This document shows positions 22,077 through 33,069 of a stretch of DNA of 64,000 bases, piece by piece. The stretch spans positions 8,352,501 to 8,416,500 of the forward strand of contig NC_080564.1 in NCBI RefSeq assembly GCF_030253575.1. The letters run 5' to 3'. Every line of letters begins with the position of its first letter. Within the stretch, counting starts at the first letter, position 1. The position numbers and the translations under genes are program-made. The DNA comes from Rhododendron vialii. Its lineage: Eukaryota > Streptophyta > Magnoliopsida > Ericales > Ericaceae. The notes below the pieces were generated by a model. That model saw only the letters and a program-made list of their open reading frames with translations, was not told where the DNA came from and searched no databases.

Positions 22077-25000
22077 TCAAATATAATGAAAATGAAAAAT
22101 ATTTTTTTCAAAGATTCTGAGAAGGTGTTCCCCCGGCGACCGCAATATGCGAAGTTCCAACTTGAGCTGTCCACAAGAACCAAAGAAGTCACTTGGAACC
22201 ATAAGGAAACTATTCGGAGGAGTGTGTTCGATCCGCCCACAAACATTCTCAGCAAAAGATTGCAGTTTCACTGATCTTCCACCGCTGGTTGCGAGGAGAT
22301 TGTATGAAAACCCTCTCTCTGAGGAGGTCGGCGCCATACAACAAACATCTATCACGTTTCCAAGATTTTGAACCCCATTGTTGAGGATAAATACGGTGCC
22401 TTCTTGTTCTTCCTGAAGGATAACATACTTCTGTAGTAATTCTAAGGAGATTGGGAAGGTGCAGTCGTAGCAGAAGCGCTTAGCAGAGCCTGAATGGTCG
22501 GTGCTGAAGTGGAGGGATAATTTCTTGAAAGATCCGATGAAAGCACAATCAGAAAGAGGGCACGAGCACGGTCCATAGATACACATGCCCTCGTGATGAC
22601 TTTTCTTACCGCGGAAAACCAGTTCTGTGCACCCATACTTCTTGTACTGGCATGATATTTTCACTGATTCAATGATCTTCTCAATCGGGCGGCAACGGTT
22701 GTGGCCAATAGTGGAAGAGCAAGTAGGACACTTGTTTCGAACTTTGTTGCAACAGGAGAGGCATGCCAGATGCCCATTCAAACACTAAATTGCCATTTCG
22801 CAAGAGAGCATGTTAGAGCTATTACTTTGCCTTGCAGCTAAGTAGTCGGAAGAGTGCCAACAATGGAAATACTGAAGTTTCACTCTACACTTCTCAAAAC
22901 ACATAATGGAATAATAGTGTACATTACCAAATATGTCAAATACACCTCACGGATTCAAAGAGAGCAGTGATATCGTAAATTTTATACGAATACTATTTGG
23001 AATTCTATGTATCTGATAAACTTTTATTGTCTAGCCTACCAAATGCGTGAAGTCAAAATTATAAAGAAATGAACGCTCCCAAAACTTTTCAGTGTAATGA
23101 TCATCTTTATCTTGAATCATCAAAACAAACCCGAACATGCTGGCTAAACCAAATGGCAAGTATCCACATGATAAAAAGATAAACAACTTACGTTGCAAAT
23201 GATAGAGAATTAGAAAACAATGTGCGTAAAGACTGTGATGTTCGGCCAGGTCATATATATAAGGAGGCGGATACATGTATCATCTTGCAGATGTAAACCA
23301 AGTTCAACAGAATAATAGAGATGGCTTGTCATCTTTGAAAGCTACCTAGCAAGCAACAACTCAGGGACCCGTATACTGAAACTGGCACTAGTATATCAAA
23401 ACTGCTCATCAGTGAGCAAATGAACCACGTTGAATCCACTTTTAGACATTTGAAAAAATATAGCTCGCGTTTTGACAAGTCGCAAATTTCTGACCAAAGA
23501 GGCTTCTCGGTATATGAAGAAAGGGAGAAGAATGGAAGCTTGCTTGAAAGGATCAGGAAGGGCAGATGAGCCAAGGACGGTAATCCAAAATTGAAGACTA
23601 ATCAGGAAATAGGCATAAGGGAATACTTTTACTTTGGCCAGCAACACAAGTAAATGCAGGCTTCAATGCCAGCAACACAAGTAAATGCAGGCTTCAATTT
23701 AGACAGACAAAAAGAAAGTGGTTTGAGAAATATTTTCTTTGAAATCATTGTACATTGGAAGCTATTTTCCCGTCTTTTGGACCAGGCTCCTGTCCAGCCC
23801 ACTATCCTCAGTTTGCCTAGTTTTGTTGACCAGGGGTAAGCCCACAATGCTGATCAAAACCGTTTATATTATAGATCTCGCGGAGAACTAAATTCTTGCG
23901 ACCAATGAACTTGCTTGGACACTGATAGCTGTCTTAACAGTTCATTTTTCAGAAGACAAAGGAATGCAAATGTGATTTCTGAACTCCCTCGGTCCTTTTT
24001 GCAATTTGTGGATTTACGATATACTTATCAATGTCTGATCAAACTAATCTTTTTACAAAAACGTGAACGATTTCTATGACCGTTGCAAACTCCGGACACA
24101 CAAGGGCCCATAACTTAACTGAAGAGGACACTGGACAGGAGCTTAGTCCTTGTAAGCTGTTGCTAAAACAAACTTATGAGAGCATCTCCAGTCTTACCAT
24201 TTTAATTGACTTGGAACCAAAATTTGGAACTCAAACTCGTACCAGAATGAATTTTACTCAATTTTTTAACCAAATCAATTAAGGACTTTTACTCTAAAAT
24301 TTTGAAGGCTTATTTTTGCTCTTCAGAATTCACAATTGACTTTTACTCAAAAAATTTCTTACATTATAATTTGTCCATCGGAGTGATTCATATCAAATGA
24401 TGCTTTTATACCGACTTAAGAATAATTTAGTACATTTCCTTCGGACAGAGGGATTCATAAGAAGAAAAAAAAAAGGGTTATCGTTTCTAGCTAAATCACT
24501 TATTTGGATGGAGTATTTCGGTGAGAAATTGAGAGAACTACAAAAAGAGATTTTTAATTTTTATTGGCTCTTCCCTTTTCTCACCCAAAACTCACAAATA
24601 AAAGTAAGATTGAGTGAGAAAGGGCTGTGTTTTCTTATGTCACACTTTCTCATCATCCAAAGGGCTGTAAAGGCTAGAGATGCTCTAACCTAGCATAAGA
24701 ATGAGGCCACAAGGCTAAAACAAATAGATTACAGAAATAAGAAAATCAGACCCATCTACAGAAGTACACAAAAACAAAAAATATACATGGAGGGGGTTGG
24801 AAATAGCAGACCTGAAAGACAGGGATGCTTAGGTTCTGGAAGCAGATGGGGCAATCGAGCAAGTCGGCATCGGTTAGGGTTAGGAAATTGGAAGGGTCCC
24901 CACTGGCTTTGGCGGAACACCCGAATACGTTCGTCCATGCTGCTGCCTCTTCTTCCTCTTCCTCTTTCACGGCAGTCCTCCGTTTCTTGCTACTTTGATG

Positions 25001-25087
25001 ATTGGAACACAAGTAGTCCAAGTCTTTTTGCCAGTCTCTGACCTTGGCCCAGTTAAGGTGATCCCTGGACGGAGGAGTATTCGCCAT
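22077..25087 (-). CDS. SINA-like RING E3 ubiquitin ligase, copy A
   Basis: Seven-in-absentia-like proteins are RING E3 ligases that ubiquitinate partners for proteasomal decay. Exons 25087-24812 and 22784-22077 give 327 aa. The RING is split by the intron: C79-P-I-C82 lies in exon 1 and C-L-N-G-H-x2-C-x2-C plus CPTC in exon 2. A SIAH-type zinc finger (C-x6-C ... H-x3-C) and a SINA substrate-binding region follow. Exon 1 has a KKRR nuclear-type motif and an acidic run. The start is chosen because MANT matches copies D and E. Donor CAG|GT, acceptor TTTAG. The C-terminus differs from all other copies: after LKLELRI it continues into unrelated sequence (ending FHFHYI), and the 3' flank shared by B to E is missing. 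Confidence 0.85.
24179..24686. mobile_element. MITE in intron of copy A
   Basis: Ends AGAGCATCTCCAG and, reversed, AGAGCATCTCTAG bound about 508 bp. This terminus is common in plant hAT/PIF-like MITEs. I could not define a clear target duplication. It sits in the single intron of copy A, near exon 1. Confidence 0.55.
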
Positions 25088-25248
25088 TCGAAGGCCTTTT
25101 TCCCTCTTGTCTTCTTCTACCAACGGAGTGTTGGAATTGGGGAAAGAAATGGAGGGAAAAGGAGAGGAATACCACAGTAAAAGACAAATTGGCGGGAAAA
25201 TGGACCTTTGTTTCAATTTTTCCCTCCTTTTTTCTTAAGAACCCAATA

Positions 25249-25705
25249 AGAGCATCCGCAATGGGAATAATCAAAATCAATAATTAAAATGTGTCACGTC
25301 AGCATTTGATTATCCATTTAGTTCATAATCAAACTTAACAAATTTTACCTCTACATTGGTTATTTTTGCATCCCTATAAAAAATCCCCCACAATATGCAA
25401 TGTACCTTTGTTCAATTACAAACGAGTTCTAATCACGCACCCGACCACACCAAATTCTTATTCTCGATGAGACGATTCTAATATAGGGTGTTTTTTAGTT
25501 TTTTAGTTTTGAATTTGGTTATTGGGTTTGATTATTGAGTTTTGGTTATTGGTAAAAGTTGTTAAGTTTGGTTATGGAATGGGTGGAATTTGGTTATTTG
25601 CTAAAAGACTTGTAACTTTGCTTATTACAATGTGAGGTATTTTTTTAGCATTGTTGTTAAATTTGCTTATTCATACTAATTTGCTTATTGCAATGTGGAT
25701 GCTCT
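25249..25705. mobile_element. MITE upstream of copy A
   Basis: Ends AGAGCATCCGCAATGGGAAT and, reversed, AGAGCATCCACATTGCAATA. Length 457 bp with many TTGGTTATT and TTTGCTTATT words inside. It lies about 160 bp upstream of the copy A start codon, so it probably forms part of its promoter region. Confidence 0.65.
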
Positions 25706-26273
25706 AATAAGAGAAGGGAATTTTTTAAAATCTCCGATATATCTTTTGCAATATATAAAGCGAGAAGTGAATTTGGTGTGATCAATTTTTGAAGCTCCGT
25801 TACCTCTCCCTAGTTAGCAATTGCTTAGGTGAGTTTGGTAGGTGAAATTACCCTCTTGCCCTCCTTCAAAAAAAAATTTTTTTTGAAGTTCCGTCAAAAG
25901 AGATTTTCGCAACTACTTTTAACGAATCATTAAATAAATAACTGTTATGGGCAAAATAGTAATCGATTTCAAACTACCTACCACAATCCCCACCCCACCA
26001 TTCCCACTCATACTCCGGGCTTTGTTTGGTTTGGATTTTAATGAAATTTTTTTTGAGGTAATGAGTGGAGAGAAATAGAAAAATAAAATTAATAATTAAA
26101 AAGAAAACTTATGAAAAATGGTACACAAAGAGGGGTTAATTCTAGACACCAAAAGCGAATATAGTCTAGGGTTTGCCATTCCTCTAGAATGGATTAAAAG
26201 GAAAGAATGATGGTACAACATTGACCGAAAATTCTTTTAAAAAAAAAACGAAAAATATTAGGATCATGAAAAT

Positions 26274-26628
26274 TAGGGGTGTGCAAAAAAACCGAGACCC
26301 GACGACCCCGACCCAAAGGGTTTCGGGCGGGGCAGAACATGTGGTTTGGTCGGGTACGGGTACATGTTTCCAAAAAAATCAGTTTTCGGTTCGGGGCTCG
26401 GGGGGCTGTTTTTTTCTTACCCGACCCGACCTGACAAAAAGGTAACGAATTCATATAGTTTACTTCAATTTTGGCCGGACCCGCCCGCCCCGACCAAAAA
26501 AATCGGTTACACGGCCGGATATCCCCCCTCCTTCGGTTCGGGTTCGGGTCCCAAAAAAAAACGATAACCGACTAGTCGGGTTCGGGATCGGGTCCGAACC
26601 CGCCCTGTCCGCCCCGTGCACACCCCTA
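26274..26628. mobile_element. Non-autonomous hAT element, 355 bp
   Basis: Terminal repeats TAGGGGTGTGCA at both ends (inverted). Flanks ATGAAAAT (26266-26273) and ATGAAAAC (26629-26636) match at seven of eight positions, a hAT-type duplication. The inside is rich in GACCCGAC and GGTTCGGG words. Confidence 0.75.
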
Positions 26629-27060
26629 ATGAAAACATTTCATGAAAGTGTCTTGAAAGGAAAATAAATAGTTCAGAGTTTTCTTACCCCATTCCAGAAA
26701 TCCAATTAAGTACTTATTTTTTAAGAAAATAATTTCAAACTCAAAAATTATGTGTTTACGTAAATAATTTTTCTAACAATATGAGTCTTAATGAGATCTT
26801 TTAAACGTTTCAAAAAAATTAAAATTTATTTTCCATTTACATTATTTTTTGAGTTTAAAAAAATAAAATAAATTGTTTATTTTTAAAAAAGTTTCTGAAA
26901 TGGGGCCCACACTTCTATGGAATGTCTTCATGTGTCATACCATCCTTCAAAAAACAAAAATAAAATTAAATGAGAAGAAGTCCATTTTTTTAGTCATTGT
27001 TTTTGATACTTTGCTTTGTTTCTTATAACTTTCCGAAAGTCTGTCCACACATATTTCACG

Positions 27061-27393
27061 CACAGATTGTGCACAGATTTTTTTGTGGGGCCCACCACAG
27101 GTCCCACACAAATGATCCGAACTGTTCATTAATTGCAAAACACTTTTTCAATGGCTTTTGTGAAAAAATCAGCTAAATCCGAAACTAATAGGTACTCGAT
27201 CCAATCATTTAAGTTTTCATTATCTTGAAATCTGAATGAAAAGTTAGATGATTGGATCGAGAATTTATAGGTGTCAGATTGAGCTAATTTTTCAAGAGGA
27301 CCCTTGAAAAAATATTTTACATTTAATGAACGACCCAAATCATTTGTGCGGGACTCGTAGTGAACCCCACAAAAAATTTGTACACGATCTGTG
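27061..27393. mobile_element. Foldback MITE, near-palindromic
   Basis: The left arm from CACAGATTGTGCACAG and the right arm read in reverse from CACAGATCGTGTACAA match for roughly 160 bp each with scattered differences. A transcript through it would fold into one long hairpin. Confidence 0.6.
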
Positions 27394-27690
27394 TGGGTAG
27401 CAGCTTTCTACAGTATAACTTTAGTGACATTTCAACTTTATTTATTTATAAAAATAAAGTCGACAGTATTTTACTTATGCCTTGTTTTTTTTACAATTCA
27501 AAAAGAATTTTTCAAAAAATTCCTCCTAGATTCCCCCTAAATTCTTCATACTTCCAACATTTATCTCTCTATCTCTCTCCATTTATTACCTCTATTATTT
27601 TTCAAAATATTTTTTCAAAAATCAATCCAGACATAGCATTAATTTCTCACAATCATCAGAGAGTGCAATAAAATAATACTAATAATCTTC

Positions 27691-27925
27691 TAATACTCTC
27701 TCCATCTTATAATTTTAGTCCCTTTTTGAAATTAAAAGCTACTTATATTATTATTGAAATTCTCCCTCAACTTCAACCTTTGAAAGGGTTCCCACCCACT
27801 TATGAATGCTATTTTGAAAAACTACACATGATATTGGCTTTGACATTTCAAGATGAACATGTATTTTCAGACAGTACTACATAGTAGTAAAAGATGGACT
27901 AAAACTATGGGATGGATGGAGCATT
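27691..27925. mobile_element. Stowaway-like MITE
   Basis: Left end TAATACTCTCTCCATCTTAT and right end reversed TAATGCTCCATCCATCCCAT share the following TTTTAGTCC. About 235 bp, non-coding, between copies A and B. Confidence 0.5.
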
Positions 27926-28254
27926 ACCCTCCTAATCAATTTTTCTTACTGTATTTCATAAAGCTCCAAACAGATCAAAATGAACGGAGATATCATAAGT
28001 ATTCTAGACAAAACAAGGCCCACAAATTACAACGTTGTTTAGCAGAGCCTATTCATGTTAGGGCACCATACAAACATGTTTTAGGATGACAAAATTCACT
28101 TCAAAGACCAAAACCCAACAATTCTTTGAGCTTAATTGGCTTAGACAAAAGATCCAGTTTGTTGCATTTTGCTAGAACAAACCCAATTGCCAGGTGAAAC
28201 GCAATAACCATACTATTATATATCTACACCTATGTTACATGCATAATCACCTCT

Positions 28255-31200
28255 TCACGCGTGAACTACACCCGGCGACCGTGATATGCGAAGTTCCAAC
28301 TTGAGCTGTCCACGAGAACCAAAAAAGTCACTCGGAACCACAAGAAAACTCTTGGGAGTATGGTCAACCCGCCCACAAACATGCTCAGCAAAAGATTGCA
28401 GCTTCACCGATCTTCCACCGTTTGTTGCGAGGAGATCATATGGAAACCCTCTCTCTGAGGAGCTTGGTGCAATACATATCACATCTATCACGTTTCCAAG
28501 ATTTTGAACCCCATTGTTGAGGACAAATACGGTGCCATCGTGTTCTTCCTGAAGGATAACAGACTTCTGTTGTAGTTCTAGGGAAATTGAGATGCTGCAG
28601 TCGTAGCAGAAGCACTTAGCAGAGCCTGAATGCTTGGTGCTGAGGTGTAAGGAAAGGTTCTTGGAAGACCCAACAAAGTCGCAACCAGTAAGAGGGCATG
28701 AACATGGCGCATAGATACACATATCCTCGTGATCACGTTTCTTACAGCAAAACACCATTTCTGTGCACCCATACTTCTGGTTCTGGCATGATGTTTTGAC
28801 TGATTCAATTATCTTCTCAATAGGCCGGCAACCATTACGGCCAATAGTGGAAGAGCAAGACGGACACTTGTTTCGAACTTTGATACAGCAAGAGGAGCAT
28901 GCTAGATGTCCATTCAAACACTAAATTGCCATTTAGCAAAAGAACATGTTAGAGCTATTGCTTTTGACTTGCAATTAAGTAGTCAGAATAATGCCACCAA
29001 AGGAAATACTAAAGTTTGAGTCTAAACATGTCACATACTCGAGCCGATTAAAAAAATACTTCACAAAATGGAATAATGTAGATACTTAAGTTCCGCATAT
29101 AACAAATACATCTCACAGCTTCAAAAGGATCATTAATTCCACATCGAATACTATTGTTTCTATCTCTTTGATCTCTTTTGTCATCTAGCTGGCAAAATAC
29201 GCGTAATCAAACTTATAAAGAAATTCATACTCCCAAAACTTTTCACCATGATGATCTTCAATTCGCTGAGTAATGAACGCTATACATATTAACATGCTTG
29301 TAGCATAATGTGCAAGTATCTGAATTAGAAGGAGAAACTCGAAATACTAAACAAATGATTTAGAATGCAAGTATTCCTAATTCAACGGATGAGAGAACAT
29401 TATAAAACGCTATGCGTAAAAAACTGCAATGTCCGACCAAGTCATATTCCATTCATTGTCACAACTAGACCCACAAAACATTCATAATTCGTGATTTCTT
29501 GACAATGATGAATAATATGAGGCGGTCAAACAATTTGATTCTCAAAATCATTTGATTATTGTGGCGTTCACCCAAAAATGGAGACAAGGTACATGGCACT
29601 ATGAAGCTATATTCACTGAATTACCAGCAGGAAAAACAATAATCTTGCCTTGAAACGTCAAGAGTTTGTGATGAGTTCCAAGAACTACTCAATATTACTT
29701 TTTTTATCATCATTATGTTAGTTGTTCTTATCAATTTACCAAAAATAAAATAAGGAACAGAGTGAACTACATTAAATCCACTTTAAGGATTTGCAAAAAT
29801 AAAACTCAGATTTTGACAAGTTGAGAAAAAAAAAAATTAAAGACAACTCTACTCAGGAATTTGACATGAGGAAATACTTTTACTCCGGCCAGCAACACAC
29901 AAAATGCCGAGCTTCAATATTCCTCTTGTATGATAGTCAACCTGGCAATTTCTTTTTTTACTTACAGGGGAAAAAAAGAAAGTGGTTCAATTGTATTGGC
30001 TAACAAATGTCAAATAATGGACTTATCCTCCCAGTCAAACTTGGCCCTAACCCAACCCACTAGCTAAATGAGCCCTGTTTTAGCATAATGATATGCCCAC
30101 CTCACGTTTCTTCACTCCCACGGGCTCTATACATGGCTAGGCATTTTGCCTTGACCCAACTGCATTCGCTAAGTTCAACCAGTCTCAAGAGGCTAGGCGT
30201 ATGGTACGGACTACAGAGGGTTTCATTTTGCCCCATTCTACTCTACAACTATGCGAGTACAGATAAATGGCCTCTCTCCAAAATCTGCAACCTTCCATCT
30301 CTATTCAAGTGAAAAAAACAAATGAATTCAAAATTGTTCGGTTTAATGTTCTGCAATAATTATTGCCATAAGCTTTACACTTTGTCTTTGTTGCAACCTT
30401 CAACCATGAACTCACTCTCTCTTTCATTCAGCATTTTCCTTGTAACTTCCTCATGTCCGTTTGCATATACTCTGCTCTTGATTTTAGGCTAATTTGAGAA
30501 TTGGGTCTTCATTTTCATACTCTTTCATGTAATTAGAAAGTTGGGTCACACACAGATTACACTGCATACAAAGTTATGAACGCTAGTTTTTGTTAATCCA
30601 CGGTAATACGAATGCTAGATGTTTGGGTGGATAGCAAAAATAAGTAGGGTTGGAGTAAATACATGAAAAAATAAATAGGTAAAATAGAAAGTACCTAAAT
30701 CTATGTGTAATTTTGTACATTGTAGCTTGCCAAAGTAAAGAATTGGGTTAATATACAAGGAGGGTGCAGTCATAGGGCTGCAAGCCGTGAACTATTCAAG
30801 ACTCGACTCGGTAAAGACTTGTTTGAGTAATATTTGGGTACTAAATGAACCGAACCTGAGCCTCAATTTTAGGCTCGTATAATAAATGATCCTAATCTCA
30901 ACCGGACATTATTCGACTCGGCTAGGCTCACGAACCTGAAATTTGTATGTGTGTGTATAAACTAGAATGTGTATAAATTTTCACATGTACGTAACGAAAA
31001 ATTTGTAATTTGTACATGCATAAACTATTAAAAGTGCTAGAAACTTATATTTTAAGAGGTTCTATAATTTTACATAGGTATGAATTACTTATATAAAAAA
31101 TAAAAGATTTATTTGCAAATATAGACCTGTACGAGATTATAAATATATAACATTTTTTACTCGTTAAGGCTCAAGAATAAGTTTGAGTTCGACGCAAACC

Positions 31201-32154
31201 TGCAAGCTGAGCTTGAGCTCGCGGATCAAAAAAAAAAGCTGAGCTTGAGCTCCGCTCGTCAAAATTTTCATCGAACTCGAACTCGCTTAAAAACTTTACA
31301 ACCGAACCTGAACATTCAGAAACATGGCTCGATTCGGCTCGTTTGAAGCCCCAGGTGTAAGACACAAGGGGCATGCAGTGAAAAGCGAACATAAAAAGAA
31401 GAAAAGAAGAGGGGTGTAAACAAAGATAATGGACCTGAAAGACAGGGATGGTTAGGTTTTCGAAGCAGATGGGGCAATCGAGCAAGTCTGGATCAGTTAG
31501 GGTTAGGAAATTGGAAGGGTCCCCAGCGGCTATAGTGGAACTACAGTCGCCTTCGGAACGATCGATCAACTTGGGCGATGCCTGTTCCCGTTTGTCTTTC
31601 CCAGTAGCCCTGACCCATCTGCAATCAACCCAGTCGAGATGAACCCTCAACTCAGACCTAGAAAATTCGAACTCTCCGGGAGGGTCTTCAAAGGAGACCA
31701 CAAACTTCAATCCGCCATCAGCGACCTTAACAACGACGCCGGGCCACCACCCGTCTCTATGGTAGGCATCAACGACGTCCTTCAGCTCGTAGGCATGCTG
31801 GTTCTCAGTCGGAGGCGGCAACGGCCTCAGGTAGTCGCCTTCCAAGAACTCCCTCAAGGGCTTTTTGGGCATTTCATTATCTTCGTCGTCCTCAACGGTG
31901 GCGTACTGAACGAGGTACCTCAAGGGCTTTCTCGAGCACTCCGTTTTCCTCTTCTTCTTGGTGGAAGTGGCAGAGGAGGAGGAGGGGGTACTGTGGTCAA
32001 TTTCGATGATGGTGGCGACGTACCAGGGGCCTTTTAAACCCATGACGTCGTTGCCGTAGACTTCGACCTGGGAGCCTGTTCCGAAGACGAGGTGCTCGAC
32101 GCCGCCGACATTTCTACGCGTGGGGGACATTTGCTGCTGCTTTCCCCATACCAT
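28255..32154 (-). CDS. Agenet-RING-SINA fusion protein, copy B
   Basis: A SINA-like E3 with an added chromatin-reader-type front end. Exons 32154-31435 (720 nt) and 28920-28255 (666 nt), both in phase 0, give 461 aa with no stop. Residues 24-112 look like a first Agenet unit (FGTGSQVEVYG ... GPWYVATI ... FLEGDYLRPLPP) with a KKKRK insert at 66-70. Residues 122-180 are a second unit (VDAYHRDGWWPGVVVKV ... LRVHLDWVDCRW), as in DUF724/Agenet proteins. The RING follows: C227-x2-C230-x10-C241-x3-H245-x2-C248-x2-C251-x7-C259-x2-C262, then the SIAH zinc finger and SINA region. From EQASPKLIDRSEGD on, exon 1 aligns with copy E. Start ATG at 32154; a longer frame upstream lacks an ATG. A role as a histone-mark-directed ligase is inference. 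Confidence 0.85.
30773..31353. mobile_element. hAT-like element in intron of copy B
   Basis: The left end TAGGGCTGCAAGCCG and the right end reversed TGGGGCTTCAAACGAGCCGA are imperfect inverted repeats. The subterminal parts are dense in GACTCGGC and GAGCTCG words. It ends about 80 bp from the exon 1 donor. I found no convincing 8-bp target duplication. Confidence 0.45.
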
Positions 32155-33069
32155 TTTGCGTTTTTGAGATGTGATGAACAGGGAAAGAAAGAGGAGATAG
32201 AACCGCTTCGAACAATGGGAGGAAGTCCTTGGGAAATGCAGAAGTGAGAGGAAGTGGAACAGAGAAGTAGTACTACGCAAAATTTAACAATAACACTACA
32301 CACATGCGTATCTAGCCCGTGCCGTAGGCCACATCCCGGTTGGAAGGAGATGACAGTTGTGTGATTTAGGTAAAAACTCTAGGCACTTAATCGGAAAGTA
32401 AGAGAATACACTACAGTCTTTGGATCAAATGAATTTAAGTCGTTCCAACAACTTGTCCCCACGCCACCTTACATCTTTACGGAACTGAGTAATCTCAACC
32501 GTCTGTTAACAGATTATTTTCAATTCGAATTTATTAAGATTAAGACCCATAAACACTTATTTATAATTGTTCTATAAACAAGATTTTCTCTAATAGATAT
32601 ACTCGTCTTTGGAACTTGTGAAAGAGGAGGATAATCTATGAATACCTAGCGAAAGATAAGGGAAAATAATACAGTACTCAAAAAAATTCAACTTTTCCTT
32701 GTATTTTACGGTTCCGCTAACAAGTACCTGGGACAATAGTTTAGTCATAATTAAAAGTTAGGTCACATTAAGTTGCAAAAAAAAAAAGGTAAATGGCGAA
32801 AAAATCAACTTCATAGGGAAAGTGAATTTTCTTTTCCTTTAATTTCACTTCCCCTAGGAATACGTTTCCCACGTACTGTAATATTGCTGACACATCCACA
32901 GAGTACTCTTTCAAGAGTCATATCTGCCTCCCATCTAAAAAAACTTGTAAAATAACTCATGTCTGCCTTTGGGAGAGGCTATGGATGAGCATTATAAGGA
33001 AAAACCAAACGTTTAGCAAAGCAGCAGTACATACCCTACCAAAGCAGGACGCGAGCAGTACAGTTCAAA
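32155..33069. other. Upstream region of copy B
   Basis: The 5' flank of the fusion gene up to the 3' flank of copy C. A frame continues upstream of the copy B start for about 40 codons without an ATG. Otherwise AT-rich with no feature that I can name. Confidence 0.45.

Noticed and set aside
22086..22371. Plus-strand open frames over the SINA-like exons (similar ones at 28286, 33370, 39674 and 48068)
   Set aside because: They mirror the well-supported minus-strand SINA coding sequence and recur only because the copies are homologous.
31639..32037. 132-codon plus-strand open frame opposite exon 1 of copy B
   Set aside because: It is antisense to the Agenet-coding exon, which has clear domain conservation.
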